Made by a program: the position numbers and the translations under genes
The notes under the pieces: model-generated
Told to the model about the DNA's origin: nothing
The model's database searches: none
What the model saw: the letters and a program-made list of their open reading frames with translations, nothing else
In this document: piece after piece, positions 8,680 to 17,913 of the stretch
Layout of the letters: each line of letters opens with the position of its first letter
Numbering within the stretch: position 1 is the stretch's first letter
NCBI RefSeq assembly: GCF_006874425.1
Contig: NZ_VIJZ01000008.1
Span: 186,001 to 250,000 of the forward strand
From: Paenibacillus ottowii
GTDB taxonomy: Bacteria; Bacillota; Bacilli; Paenibacillales; Paenibacillaceae
DNA length: 64,000 nt
Direction: 5' to 3'

Positions 8680-10086
8680 CTAATATAGTGGCATCTCGCG
8701 TTGTTGCCGAGTCAATTCGTGCAACTTAAAGTAGCCAGTACCTTCAAACTTGATGCGTATATAATTCTCATTCGCTATCTTGGCGGTAGGTATGATAACT
8801 CGATGCTTAATAAGGTCAGTAGCTGGTGCAATCTCACCGACCTGTACCCAATCGTCGCCTTTAATAGATGGTGACAAGGATATTTTAAGTGAGCTGCCAG
8901 ACAGTAGATCAACGACAGCCCATAGCTTGTACATCCGTAGCTTCTGGGCAATTGAGCTATTGTTAAACGGCTTAGTTACAAGTGACCATTTAACGTCCTG
9001 TGTGCCATCCTTAGCGGCTCCAAATAGCTGTAGCACTCTACCCTTGCTATCGCCCACGTAAAGGTTCTCACCCATTGAAGCAAAGCATAACGGGTCAATA
9101 TCGTTAAACATCGTCCACGCTTGAATGCGTGGATCATAGTTTAATATGTCGTTTTGGTGAGTGGAAAAGAATAGTGTTTTACCATCTGTACCAGCACAAC
9201 TTGTGCTTGAGACACCGTTTATAAAGCCCTTGACGACCTCACTAAACGATTTATCTGGCAAGACCCCACCAGTATATTGATAGACACCATTGAGGTTAGC
9301 AAAGTAAATAACACCGTCCTGGGTGATTACGCTTTGATTGTTACGCACGCCAATACGGTCAGCCACCATCTTAGTGGTAAAGTCCGAGGGGACACCGCCG
9401 TACATCTCGTGTAGGCTGTTAGGCATGCCTATCGTAAGTTTGGTTAAGCTACCAGACAGCATATTTACGTTTTCCCCTGCCATGGATTCCATCTCTTTAC
9501 CATAACTGTCTTCATCGTCTCCGTTGTACAGTTCCCATTGCTCTGGTTGATCTAAGGCACATGACTTTATTTCCTTGCCTACAGCGCACCACAGCCTATT
9601 TTGATAGGTGGTAATATAGTTCCCTTTGGCTGGTGATCCGGCTAAATCAGCTACTGTAGTGCCGTCATAATGCTTGATAGCATCAACTCCGTTGGCACCT
9701 ACTAAATGAATGTCACTCCAGTTGCCCTGGAAGTTGGTGAAACTCCAACGAGCCGAAGTATCCAGTCCAGATGCCAGCGTCTGCCAAGTATTATTGTTAA
9801 ACACTCGCCATGTACCGTCTCCAAAGACAGCGTGCAGCTGCTGATTCTTCCATACACCTAACCCAAGCACTGACGTACTTATTGCACTCCCCAGCACGCT
9901 GTAACCGCGCCTTGCTGCTATGACGGGGTATTCGTCCAATACAAAGTTGCTGATGCTGGTAAACAAATTGTCCTGGATGGATAGAGGGTCGAAGCTGCTC
10001 AACCCTTTCCATTCGCGTATCGTCACCGCCTGCTGTATGCCGGGTAACGGTTGGTAGTTGGCTTGTGGGTACCGAATCACATTCAC
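8680..10086 (-). CDS. Tail hub / DNA-stabilisation protein, gp10-like beta-propeller
   Basis: A 469-residue beta-rich protein with repeated blades (for example VFGDGTWRVFNNNTW, GVIYFANLNGVYQY and GENLYVGDSKGRVLQLF), the architecture of packaged-DNA stabilisation proteins of P22-type tails. The GTG at 10,086 overlaps the stop of the preceding adaptor gene as GTGA, so translation is coupled; an ATG further upstream is possible but would overlap that gene by 45 bases. It probably plugs the tail below the adaptor ring. The family call is by fold pattern and gene order, not a database match. Confidence 0.6.
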   Translation of the reverse strand: MNVIRYPQANYQPLPGIQQAVTIREWKGLSSFDPLSIQDNLFTSISNFVLDEYPVIAARRGYSVLGSAISTSVLGLGVWKNQQLHAVFGDGTWRVFNNNTWQTLASGLDTSARWSFTNFQGNWSDIHLVGANGVDAIKHYDGTTVADLAGSPAKGNYITTYQNRLWCAVGKEIKSCALDQPEQWELYNGDDEDSYGKEMESMAGENVNMLSGSLTKLTIGMPNSLHEMYGGVPSDFTTKMVADRIGVRNNQSVITQDGVIYFANLNGVYQYTGGVLPDKSFSEVVKGFINGVSSTSCAGTDGKTLFFSTHQNDILNYDPRIQAWTMFNDIDPLCFASMGENLYVGDSKGRVLQLFGAAKDGTQDVKWSLVTKPFNNSSIAQKLRMYKLWAVVDLLSGSSLKISLSPSIKGDDWVQVGEIAPATDLIKHRVIIPTAKIANENYIRIKFEGTGYFKLHELTRQQREMPLY

Positions 10087-10643
10087 GATACCACCGCCCT
10101 TTGATAGTTCTGAGCCGCCACGTTCCAAGCATTTTTATATTGATTCTCATAGTTGGCCGCTTTAACCTCATCGTCCATACTATGAGCGATGTATGCAGCA
10201 AGAGCCGGGATATACGTCCAGTGGTACTCCAATGGCGCATCCGGCTCTATGGTTATGTTGCTGCTTGTATAGGTTGCGGTACCAATCCTGTTGTACCTCA
10301 CCAAACCGCCTAAACCTGCCACATAAGGCGGCGGTGATAAGGTGAGTACTTTGGTTGTATCATCGAATCTAAACGTGTTTTGGAGCGGATTAGGAGCGTC
10401 TGGTGATAGCTCTTTATATTTGACCACGCCACACATGACATAATCTATATTTTTAAAGCGCACATTAGCTGATAAAGTATACTGGCCTTGGTCCAGGACG
10501 CTTATAAACGAGTCGAAGACAGGTATCTTCACCACGTTAAAAAAGTCTTGGTTAATTGCGTTCAGCCAGATCAACTTATCTGCCACGTCGACTGCATTAG
10601 GTACAAGTAAATCAGCTTCTTTTATGATGTCGTTAATGTTCAT
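10083..10643 (-). CDS. Head-tail adaptor-like protein
   Basis: A 186-residue protein with the pattern of phage head-to-tail adaptors: N-terminal helices (NDIIKEADLLVPNAV), a beta-rich centre, then a long C-terminal helix ending in NVAAQNYQRA. It is the second adaptor-type gene, after 13,736-14,347, and overlaps the propeller gene by four bases. It likely forms a ring or linker in the short tail. Confidence 0.55.
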   Translation of the reverse strand: MNINDIIKEADLLVPNAVDVADKLIWLNAINQDFFNVVKIPVFDSFISVLDQGQYTLSANVRFKNIDYVMCGVVKYKELSPDAPNPLQNTFRFDDTTKVLTLSPPPYVAGLGGLVRYNRIGTATYTSSNITIEPDAPLEYHWTYIPALAAYIAHSMDDEVKAANYENQYKNAWNVAAQNYQRAVVS

Positions 10644-10651
10644 ATCATCAC

Positions 10652-12424
10652 CTACGACTTTGTGACTTCTACTGTGACTTCAAATGCGTTGTTACTGCTG
10701 ACCACGTTGATTAAAGTAAGGGATATCTTAGCGCCTTCGGTGCTTACACCCCAGCGGGATATGTTGAGCTTGGCTGCTGGTCCGATGTTGGATGTGCCAA
10801 TCACATCGGTAATATTACCCTGCTGAAAATGAGCATCAGCAAAGTCCCTGATAACCACCAAAAATACACGACTGACGGAAATAATGTCAGTGCTCGTGTC
10901 CTTCATAGTAATCGTGAAGGTGTGTGTCTTCTTGCTATTGTCAATTAGCGAGTCTGTCCAGAAATCAAAGGTGTACTCTTTACCATACGTAAGCGTAGTC
11001 TTCTGTCGTTTATACGTCCCCAGGTTATTTACAAGCGAAATATCTGATGCACCAGAAACTAGAGAACCAAAAGAAGCCTTATCCAGGTTACACCCAGTAA
11101 AGCTAATTCCTGAACTTCCTGATCCTGTAACAAGGTGTGTGGGTTTTGCATTACCTTCCCAATAATCCATCGTAAACACGTTGCCGCTAAACACTATGTC
11201 TTCACAGTTTATCATCCGTAAGTGCGTTTGTTGCCAGTCGTTAGCGTTTGAGTAACCTGATGCCATCATTACATTTCCTACAAAGGCTAAGTCCCTTGCG
11301 TTGTTCATATAGATGCCCTCGTTCTCGCCTCTATCGAAGACATTACCTACAAACGTCGAACGTTGTGTACCAGTCAGTGATATGTGCATATCGTTGTACT
11401 CGATCTTATTGTTTACAATATTGCATGCAGACCCGTTAAAGACCATTCCTATCTTGCAAGTATAGATAAAGTTGTCGAATACCTTCGAATCATATAGCAG
11501 GTTAATTCCAACATTAGCGTTAAAGATAGCGTTACTATTGATCTGCCACTGCTGCCCCTGTGTGCCACCAAGATCAAAACCTATTGCAGTGTTAAATCCT
11601 GCCCATTGGCAATTGGTTACTTGGAGCAATCGCACCGATCCATCTATACCATTGGTAATCCGGTTTTGCCCGACAAGAGTCAAATTGTGTATCCCGACGT
11701 GACTGGCACCGTTAGCCCTGAACATAAACTCGTCGCCAATCTTAGCGATGATACGTGATGGACCTAGGTCATATTCGTAGTCCCACGTCTGATTAACCCC
11801 CATGAGAGAGATACCATTGTATAGCTTGAGTTCGCCAGCGTAATACTTGCCCGCCGGGAAAAATATAAATCCACCGACCAATTTGAGAGCATCAATAGCT
11901 GCCTGAATCGCAGCGGTGTCATCTGTTACTCCGTCACCTTTTGCGCCGTAATCTTTAACATTAATTGAGTACGTTCCCTTTTTGACGAAGGTGTTTTTAT
12001 TTGCGACCCAATCGTTCAAATATGCAAGCTGTTCTGGACTCATTAAGCCACTTACAGTGAGCGTTGCATTTGGGATAGGGTCTGCACCATCACTCAAATG
12101 AGACGATCCATGCAAGCCGGGGATTGCGTCTCCGGTAGCCGTGAAGATTAATTTGTCTTCCCAAGGATTTGTTGTAATGGCTATGCCTGTGCGAGCCTCA
12201 AGGGTTAATGTATCTTCCTTATCATCAGCTACTACCGGAAGTTTGCCGGGCACCTCGATAGTTTTAAATGCATTCTTCGCAAAGTTATCGTCAGCGTATA
12301 ACTTTGCGTTTTCTTCGGCTTTATCAGCCTTTTCCTGCGCACCCATTGGGGTTTCGTACCTTGGGTTAAGTTGAGAGCCAATATCTTGTGTTGTGTTAGG
12401 ACGCCATGGTAGCACCAATATCAT
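10652..12424 (-). CDS. Tailspike with pectate-lyase-type beta-helix
   Basis: A 590-residue protein. Residues about 20-45 carry an anchor motif (NPRYETPMGAQEKADKAEEN) shared with the neighbouring fibre gene. At about 155-200 is the signature of the pectate lyase 3 / right-handed beta-helix family: VKDYGAKGDGVTDDTAAIQ and FIFFPAGKYY. The parallel-helix repeats run to about residue 470, then a C-terminal beta domain. Such spikes bind and often cleave surface polysaccharide, making this the probable receptor-binding enzyme. Catalytic residues cannot be assigned by eye. Confidence 0.75.
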   Translation of the reverse strand: MILVLPWRPNTTQDIGSQLNPRYETPMGAQEKADKAEENAKLYADDNFAKNAFKTIEVPGKLPVVADDKEDTLTLEARTGIAITTNPWEDKLIFTATGDAIPGLHGSSHLSDGADPIPNATLTVSGLMSPEQLAYLNDWVANKNTFVKKGTYSINVKDYGAKGDGVTDDTAAIQAAIDALKLVGGFIFFPAGKYYAGELKLYNGISLMGVNQTWDYEYDLGPSRIIAKIGDEFMFRANGASHVGIHNLTLVGQNRITNGIDGSVRLLQVTNCQWAGFNTAIGFDLGGTQGQQWQINSNAIFNANVGINLLYDSKVFDNFIYTCKIGMVFNGSACNIVNNKIEYNDMHISLTGTQRSTFVGNVFDRGENEGIYMNNARDLAFVGNVMMASGYSNANDWQQTHLRMINCEDIVFSGNVFTMDYWEGNAKPTHLVTGSGSSGISFTGCNLDKASFGSLVSGASDISLVNNLGTYKRQKTTLTYGKEYTFDFWTDSLIDNSKKTHTFTITMKDTSTDIISVSRVFLVVIRDFADAHFQQGNITDVIGTSNIGPAAKLNISRWGVSTEGAKISLTLINVVSSNNAFEVTVEVTKS

Positions 12425-12432
12425 TCACCCCT

Positions 12433-13734
12433 TTACGGCCTACGTCCTAGCCGTGTAAGTCTTATATGCACGTTGTACAAGCTGTATGTTCCTGTACCTG
12501 ACTGCGAAGTTTTAAACGTAATTACATCCGTTGCAGCTAAATACCTTTGTTCTTCGAATCCTAAAAACGTGACCGCACCAGCTCCAAATCCAACTACTTG
12601 GCGACTCGTCAACATTGTGCCGTTTTGATTTATTGTCAAATCCAATCGGTTAGTTGCTGGTAGGTCCTGCACAGTAGCAAGTATGTTGATGCTGTACCAG
12701 CCATCTAACGGGACTACTACGGTGTTACCACTGCGCATGCTGTAGCTGTCTTCTACTACTGCCGTTATTGGCACATCCAATACAGCCGGGCTTGCAGGCA
12801 AGGTTAATAGCCCGCTACGCAGATAAGTAAACGGGAAATCAGCCCACGTTAGATAGCCTTGTTGCTTAACAAATCCCGTAGTAGCTACCTGAGTATTGTT
12901 GGTTGCTGCTGCCGCTGTAGGAGCCGTTGGAGTACCTGTGAGCGCTGGACTGGTAAACATGGTCGCCTTGCTCTCATTGGTTACATTGCTCAAGCCCACA
13001 TCAGCCTTGGTTAGCGTCACAACGCCTGTTTTCCCGGCTACGCTCTGCACAGGAGACATAGGTGTAAGCAACTCCTGCCAGTTGGCTAATACCGTTGGGT
13101 CCGTGCCCTTGAGGATGTAAGACTTACTCAAGTCTGTACGTACAGCAACATCACCTGTTTGGGCTACCAGTGCCAACATGTCAGCCTGAGTAGCTACCAA
13201 AAACGTATCTGTGACCGCTATAGCTGGAACAACTACAGCATCAAGCTTGCCGTTTTCGTCCAATACAGGGACATTGCCTGCTGCTGTGCCGGCATTAAGA
13301 TAAGCCGAGTTACCAGCGTCATACACTTTGCTTAATGGGATAGGGTCAATATCTACTGGCCCAGTTGCCGTTATGGTGATTGCTCTGTCGTCCGGATCTT
13401 GAGTTACCCGTATACCGATGCCCTGCAATATTTTGAGCTCAGTCATCGGCGCATTGGCTGGGATTCCATTAATGACCGTATAGGCGTTTTGGTTGACCTC
13501 TGCTCCCCACTCAATGCCGTCTAGCTTGTTATGGTCAGTCTGTGTAACATGTACCGTCTGATCAGCGGCATGAGCCTTAAAACGGTCGTCTAGGGCATAG
13601 GTGTACGTCTTAGCGTTCTGCTCGGCTTTGTCTGCTTTCTCCTGGGCGCCGAGTGGTGTTTCATAGCGCGGGTCCAGTTCTGCCGCTGTATTTTCACTCG
13701 TGTTACCGTGTTTCCATGGATAAGGATTAGCCAC
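12433..13734 (-). CDS. Tail fibre protein with shared anchor motif
   Basis: A 433-residue protein starting at GTG 13,734 after GGAGAGG. The N-terminus has the same anchor as the adjacent spike (DPRYETPLGAQEKADKAEQN, about 18-37). A repetitive Ala/Thr/Val-rich middle (about 150-310, with SVAGKTGVVTLTKADVGLSNV, a motif usual in phage fibres; written here in part as VAGKTGVVTLTKADVGLSNV) is followed by a jelly-roll-like C-terminus (about 320-433) ending in YNVHIRLTRLG. It is likely a second receptor-binding or spike-attachment protein. Confidence 0.7.
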   Translation of the reverse strand: MANPYPWKHGNTSENTAAELDPRYETPLGAQEKADKAEQNAKTYTYALDDRFKAHAADQTVHVTQTDHNKLDGIEWGAEVNQNAYTVINGIPANAPMTELKILQGIGIRVTQDPDDRAITITATGPVDIDPIPLSKVYDAGNSAYLNAGTAAGNVPVLDENGKLDAVVVPAIAVTDTFLVATQADMLALVAQTGDVAVRTDLSKSYILKGTDPTVLANWQELLTPMSPVQSVAGKTGVVTLTKADVGLSNVTNESKATMFTSPALTGTPTAPTAAAATNNTQVATTGFVKQQGYLTWADFPFTYLRSGLLTLPASPAVLDVPITAVVEDSYSMRSGNTVVVPLDGWYSINILATVQDLPATNRLDLTINQNGTMLTSRQVVGFGAGAVTFLGFEEQRYLAATDVITFKTSQSGTGTYSLYNVHIRLTRLGRRP

Positions 13735-13735
13735 G

Positions 13736-14347
13736 TTACCACCTCTCCTCTATTACATACCGCTCATATCCACTCGTAGCTGTGCGGTAATCCGCAAGCA
13801 ACTGCTGATAACGCACATCAAAGTTGTTATTTTCAGGCATAATGTCTCTGAGCACACCGTACACCAGCAGCATATCCCAATCAGGATCGAAACCTGTCGT
13901 GGATTGCATATCGTTTACTGTGATTTCTGGATACACGGGTGTGTAAAAAATCTTGATGCCGTAGGCCTTCGCATACTTAGGCGGTGGAAAAATACCAATC
14001 TGACCAGCAACGAAGTAGTAATAGGTATGTTTCATACGCTCATTAAACTGCCTGAGCGGTATCCTGTGCCAGTCCCGGCTATCATCATGACCTTCGCTAT
14101 TGTCATAAATAGCTCGCCGTATATCGACGTCTGTGACGTTTCCCGGTGGGCATGGCAGATCATATAAGCCCTCGCCCACAACGGTGTCAATGGCTTCCTC
14201 AATTACCTCTGATTGCTGCTGTGCTGCGGTTGGTGTACGCAATAACATATCTCTTACATTGGTCAGCTTCCGCAAGATTGACACGACTGGGGTTTTGTTC
14301 TCCGGCAGCTTCTCGACTATTTCCTCTACTACATCCTGTACGCGCAT
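13736..14347 (-). CDS. Phage connector / adaptor protein
   Basis: A 203-residue protein after the coat and spike-base genes. Helical N-terminus, the beta element GEGLYDLPCPPGNVTDVDI, then a C-terminal helical part (DWDMLLVYGVLRDIM) fit the gp4-like adaptor group that sits under the portal. A GAGAGG site precedes the ATG. Stop and next start are separated by one base, so the two genes are translated together. Confidence 0.65.
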   Translation of the reverse strand: MRVQDVVEEIVEKLPENKTPVVSILRKLTNVRDMLLRTPTAAQQQSEVIEEAIDTVVGEGLYDLPCPPGNVTDVDIRRAIYDNSEGHDDSRDWHRIPLRQFNERMKHTYYYFVAGQIGIFPPPKYAKAYGIKIFYTPVYPEITVNDMQSTTGFDPDWDMLLVYGVLRDIMPENNNFDVRYQQLLADYRTATSGYERYVIEERW

Positions 14348-14360
14348 AGTGACACCTCTC

Positions 14361-14624
14361 TTAGTACAGCGCTAAAATATTGGTTGCTGTCGTCCCAGTC
14401 GCTTTGATCCTCTTAGCAGGTAAAAATAACGGTACGCCTGCTGGTACAGCCTTAATTGTTACGGCATTACCTGATGGGCTTACGACAGCCACATCGCCGC
14501 CTACACCGCAGTAAATACCTACACACTTACCATCAGGCAAGTCGGCCGTATCGCTTGGTGTGACAGCTACATAATCACTTGCCTGTTTTACGGGTAGTGG
14601 GTCTAGTCGGCTTGACATCCTCAT
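14361..14624 (-). CDS. Spike base protein (RCAP_Rcc01079-like)
   Basis: An 87-residue beta-rich protein. The ending VPLFLPAKRIKATGTTATNI and the pattern Asp-Leu-Pro-Asp-Gly ... Gly-Val-Gly-Gly-Asp-Val-Ala-Val fit the small spike-base family found beside phage head-tail genes. Start chosen at 14,624 because GAGGTGAAGAGC lies just before it; an ATG nine bases earlier is possible. Overlaps the preceding coiled-coil gene by 50 bases. Confidence 0.6.
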   Translation of the reverse strand: MRMSSRLDPLPVKQASDYVAVTPSDTADLPDGKCVGIYCGVGGDVAVVSPSGNAVTIKAVPAGVPLFLPAKRIKATGTTATNILALY

Positions 14625-14727
14625 GCTCTTCACCTCTTTGTTTAACTATGATTTCAAGCAGCTCATTTGTCCGCTGCTGCTCCTTAACAAGCGCATTTAA
14701 TGCGTCAATCTCCATCCTGTACGACAT
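14575..14727 (-). CDS. Small coiled-coil phage protein, 50 residues
   Basis: AGGAGG is spaced eight bases before the ATG at 14,727. The protein has an N-terminal amphipathic helix (ALNALVKEQQRTNELLEIIV) and a basic tail. It overlaps the spike-base gene by 50 bases in another frame. It follows a terminator, so it opens a new small transcription segment or relies on read-through. Function unknown. Confidence 0.5.
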   Translation of the reverse strand: MSYRMEIDALNALVKEQQRTNELLEIIVKQRGEEHEDVKPTRPTTRKTGK

Positions 14728-14746
14728 CACAAGTACCTCCTATACA

Positions 14747-14772
14747 TAAAAAAAGGGAGCTTTTAGCTCCCC
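14747..14772 (-). terminator. Intrinsic terminator after the coat block
   Basis: GGGAGC and GCTCCC around a five-base loop, then seven T on the minus strand. It includes the stop codon of the 62-residue gene at 14,763. It should lower expression of tail genes relative to capsid genes. Confidence 0.75.
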
Positions 14773-14951
14773 TTCTTCTCCATCAATCCATTGTTAAACA
14801 AAAAATCACGCATGCTGTTAAAGTTGGTAACCATGTCTTTTTGGGCGTCGTTAAAGTCCTCCAAAACCTTAAGCTTCGCAACGTATTCATGCTTTGCGCC
14901 ACCAGCTTTAGGATTGGTTACTGTCCATTCAACATCCCCTTTACGGCTCAC
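14763..14951 (-). CDS. Small phage structural-block protein
   Basis: A 62-residue protein starting with GTG that overlaps the upstream stop as GTGA; AAAGGTGG precedes it. Polar, with one long helix (LEDFNDAQKDMVTNFNSMRDF). Ends inside a terminator hairpin. Family not recognised. Confidence 0.55.
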   Translation of the reverse strand: MSRKGDVEWTVTNPKAGGAKHEYVAKLKVLEDFNDAQKDMVTNFNSMRDFLFNNGLMEKKGS

Positions 14952-15277
14952 GGTGCCACCACCTTTACTTTCCAACTACCGGATGCCAAGTCAATAGTGG
15001 CACCAGTTGGGTTGAACAAGGAAAATTTAATGGCATTAGCAGCAGATACATAAGCCTGCACCTGTACACCTTGCAGATCGTATGGAGGGAATACCTCTAC
15101 ACGTCTGCCGAGGACAGCACCAGTTACAGTAATTGCGCTTGACACCGCTCCGGTCATCGTAGCCAAGGAAGGAGGATCAAACGTTACTGTTGCTGCAATA
15201 ACATTCGAACCGCCTACAGGTTGTCCAGCTACTGTCAGGCTATTAGTCTCAATCGCGTCAAAATGTGTTTTAGACAA
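14948..15277 (-). CDS. Probable capsid decoration or fibre-like protein
   Basis: A 109-residue beta-rich protein directly after the coat gene. It begins with the type of phrase common in small virion proteins (NSLTVAGQPVGG) and continues as a beta sandwich (VTGAVLGRRVEVFPPYDLQG). An AGGAGG-type site precedes the ATG. The place after the coat gene suggests a head decoration or spike component; no family is certain. Confidence 0.5.
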   Translation of the reverse strand: MSKTHFDAIETNSLTVAGQPVGGSNVIAATVTFDPPSLATMTGAVSSAITVTGAVLGRRVEVFPPYDLQGVQVQAYVSAANAIKFSLFNPTGATIDLASGSWKVKVVAP

Positions 15278-15289
15278 TTTAAACCCTCC

Positions 15290-16252
15290 TTATACTGGGA
15301 AGTGACCATAACCCCAAGTCCAGTCAATGCAACCATGGACACAGCTCATGATAACCTTAAACTTTTTAATTTCTGTATCAAAATCTTCCATGGTTCCTTC
15401 TTCTGGCAAACGGTGGTTGAACCACTTCATTGCTCGTTTCATGCGGCGGCTGTCTGCTGCGACCCATGCTTTACGATTACCTTTACTAAAGAATGGGTTA
15501 ACGATTACCTTGATGTCACCTTCATAGATGTTAATGTTATGATCTGCAGAACCTGGTTCGTATCCTTCGCCCTTACCGCTAATCCCTGCAATTTGTAATG
15601 CCGCACGTTTGTTATAAGGTGCAACGATCAGTGTGTCAGGCATGATAGGCAACAAGTTTCCACGATCATTAGTCCATTCCTGCATAGCTACTACAGTGTC
15701 GTCGAATGAATCAATCGTTAGAGCATCAGTACCCTTGTTAGATTGCCCTGGTCCTGTGTCTCCAGGTGCCAAAGGATGATCTGTCGCAAACAAAGCTTTT
15801 CCATCTGGCAGAGCAGCGTTATATGTGCGACCACGGAAGTCAATTGCATTTGTTGTTTTATCTCCATTTACAAACCACTGTGCAGCCATGTTTTGACGAG
15901 TGTAGTAAACAGATCCGGCCAAAGAACGAATACGGTCTTTAATAGCTGTCAGTTTTACAAAATCAACGAGGTCACGGTCAATCTCACGACCATCAGAATA
16001 TTTTGAGTGAGTGAAATATTTTTGCCATAGTTCATTCACGTCAGAGTAGAATACTCGTTTGTTGGAGTGAGACCATTCTTCCATCAAGCCTTCTCCACCG
16101 ATCATTTCAATACTTTCTGTTTCTTTTGTAGATGCTTGTACATCAAACATATCAGGGATATAATCTTTCATCCCTTTTACTTCTTGGCTGTACAGTTCGC
16201 GGAAAATCGGCTCCAATACCTTACTATCCCATTGCAAAATACTTTGTACCAT
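15290..16252 (-). CDS. Major capsid (coat) protein
   Basis: A 320-residue protein in the usual coat position, after scaffold and before connectors. Pattern of an HK97-fold coat of the Mu gpT-like type: a helical N-terminal arm (LFRELYSQEV region), DGKALFATDHPL in the middle and PDTLIVAPYNKRAALQI in the P domain. Multiple copies would form the icosahedral head around the scaffold at 16,693. A ribosome site GGGGG precedes the ATG at 16,252. Confidence 0.8.
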   Translation of the reverse strand: MVQSILQWDSKVLEPIFRELYSQEVKGMKDYIPDMFDVQASTKETESIEMIGGEGLMEEWSHSNKRVFYSDVNELWQKYFTHSKYSDGREIDRDLVDFVKLTAIKDRIRSLAGSVYYTRQNMAAQWFVNGDKTTNAIDFRGRTYNAALPDGKALFATDHPLAPGDTGPGQSNKGTDALTIDSFDDTVVAMQEWTNDRGNLLPIMPDTLIVAPYNKRAALQIAGISGKGEGYEPGSADHNINIYEGDIKVIVNPFFSKGNRKAWVAADSRRMKRAMKWFNHRLPEEGTMEDFDTEIKKFKVIMSCVHGCIDWTWGYGHFPV

Positions 16253-16267
16253 ATCTGTTTATCCCCC

Positions 16268-16681
16268 TTATGAAAGTTGACGGTTTTTTACTTTAACCCG
16301 GCAAGTAGCTTTATTTGTGTTGATATCCATTACAACCAGCGCGCCACCAGTTACATCCGACGACAATACGGACAGACCATCGGCAGATACATCCACTGTA
16401 TTGGCGCCTACCAAGAAAGCTGCATCTGGTGTACCCGTATAAGAAGCTTCGAAGTTATCTCCTTCACGCGCCAAAGTTACTTCTAGTTTTTTGTCAGTGC
16501 CAGCAGTAATAGTTTGATTAGCAAACCCTCCGATAGCTGCTCCGTTTGCTGTTTTGCTCCATCTACCATTTACAAGAGAGACCGCCTCACCTCTTGCAAA
16601 CGCCTCGCTATTTGTTGCAAGAATATGAGCAATACGACTTTCAGGCGCTCCATAATCATTAAAAACCCATCTGAATCCCAT
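16268..16681 (-). CDS. Small head protein (decoration-like)
   Basis: A 137-residue, Gly/Ala/Thr/Val-rich beta protein between scaffold and coat. The pattern ARGEAVSLVNGRWSKTANGA resembles small capsid cement or DUF2190-type proteins that stabilise heads. The N-terminus (FRWVFNDYGAPESR) is unusual. The role follows from position and composition. Confidence 0.5.
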   Translation of the reverse strand: MGFRWVFNDYGAPESRIAHILATNSEAFARGEAVSLVNGRWSKTANGAAIGGFANQTITAGTDKKLEVTLAREGDNFEASYTGTPDAAFLVGANTVDVSADGLSVLSSDVTGGALVVMDINTNKATCRVKVKNRQLS

Positions 16682-16692
16682 ATGTTTTTACC

Positions 16693-17649
16693 TCACTTTT
16701 TAACGTATTTTTTGGCTGCTGCCGGGTTTAACCCAAATAATGCGAAACCGTCCGCCAACTCTTTTGGCACTTCTGGTTCTGTTTCTAATGCTGCTTGTTT
16801 TTCCACCTGAGCACGCTTATTCAGGCGTTGTTGCTTGATTACAGCTTGCTCAGTGCGTTTTCTTTCATCGGCAATGATCTTATCCCGGTTGGTAAGTTCG
16901 AACGCGTGAATAGGCTTGTAACCCTGCTCAATGAGTGCGTCCATTTCCGCAGTCAGCCAGTCTGGTTTTTCTCCTTCTGGTGGTGCATTTTCCACCAACT
17001 CAGGATGCTGATTAAACAACTCTTCCCAGCCTTTGAGTAGCTGTTCCTGCTGTTCTGCCTGCTTACGTGTCTCTTGTGCCTTGGATTCACGCTCAACTAC
17101 TTCACGAGCTTGCTGTAACAAAGGGTGAGCATCCAAGTACCGATCAAGGTAATCAGGGTCAATCCCAGCGTTTTCGGCATCCTCACGCAATTGCTGTTTA
17201 AGTAAATCAAAATCATCCTGTTTTTTTTGTATTGCTTGCTGCTCGATTTTGTCCAAGTTAGCAAGGTATTCGTCCGCTGTTTCATACCCGGCGAGTTTGG
17301 CTGCTCGCTGCAAGGCTTGTTCAGCTTCAGTTCTACGTTTGCGCTCCTTGTCCAGACCGAAACCCTTCTGTACTAGCTCAGGGATTTGGTCATCGTCGAC
17401 CTCGATCTCTTCTTTGTTAACTTTTACTTTGAGTTTCTCGGGTTTATCCGCTATGGCTGGCGGTTCATCCTCTGACTCAAGTTCTTCGTCTTGCTCCGGT
17501 TCGTCTGTTTCTTCGCCCATTGGTTCATCCTTGATGATGCCGAATTCCCTCAAAGCTGCGTTGATATCGACGTCCGTTGTATCTGGTGTTTCATTAGGTT
17601 GAACGTCCTCACTATGGCTGGTGGGTTGTTCGAATACTTCATCTTCCAT
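16693..17649 (-). CDS. Scaffolding protein
   Basis: A 318-residue acidic, helix-rich protein between portal and coat genes. Residues about 1-75 are highly acidic, then a Lys/Glu/Gln coiled coil spans about 90-290. The C-terminus is basic (AAAKKYVKK), as in many scaffolds that bind coat through a positively charged end. It should shape the procapsid and leave before packaging. No protease motif seen. Confidence 0.7.
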   Translation of the reverse strand: MEDEVFEQPTSHSEDVQPNETPDTTDVDINAALREFGIIKDEPMGEETDEPEQDEELESEDEPPAIADKPEKLKVKVNKEEIEVDDDQIPELVQKGFGLDKERKRRTEAEQALQRAAKLAGYETADEYLANLDKIEQQAIQKKQDDFDLLKQQLREDAENAGIDPDYLDRYLDAHPLLQQAREVVERESKAQETRKQAEQQEQLLKGWEELFNQHPELVENAPPEGEKPDWLTAEMDALIEQGYKPIHAFELTNRDKIIADERKRTEQAVIKQQRLNKRAQVEKQAALETEPEVPKELADGFALFGLNPAAAKKYVKK

Positions 17650-17700
17650 CGGTACTTCCTCCTATCGGATAAGCTGCTATGGCTGGCAGCAGAGATAAGC

Positions 17701-17738
17701 AATATAAAAGGCCGCCCCACGACTGGGAACGGCCTGCA
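17701..17738 (-). terminator. Intrinsic terminator between portal unit and scaffold
   Basis: AGGCCG and CGGCCT enclose a further stem (TTCCCA/TGGGG) and are followed by TTTTATATT on the minus strand. Confidence 0.65.
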
Positions 17739-17754
17739 TTTTATTCGTTTGATT

Positions 17755-17913
17755 TTAATAAATTCCGTTTACTAATAGTGCTCCATCTTCCCATTCAATC
17801 TTCATCACTTCTCCGTCTGTAAATGTGATAATAATAGTTGTCCAACTTTGCATTTCCGTTTTAAGTATTGTTTTTCCCTCAAACTTCTTTATTTCTCGTA
17901 ACATTTCTTCCAT
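17755..17913 (-). CDS. Small phage protein, 52 residues
   Basis: The ATG overlaps the portal stop as TAATG, so it is read by reinitiation. N-terminal charged helix, then strands (TIIITFTDGEVMKIEW). Unrecognised; ends just before a terminator. Confidence 0.5.
   Translation of the reverse strand: MEEMLREIKKFEGKTILKTEMQSWTTIIITFTDGEVMKIEWEDGALLVNGIY

Noticed and set aside
9797..10240. 147-residue leftward frame
   Set aside because: It lies across the adaptor and propeller genes out of register, is rich in Arg/Ser/Trp as shadows are, and lacks a ribosome site.
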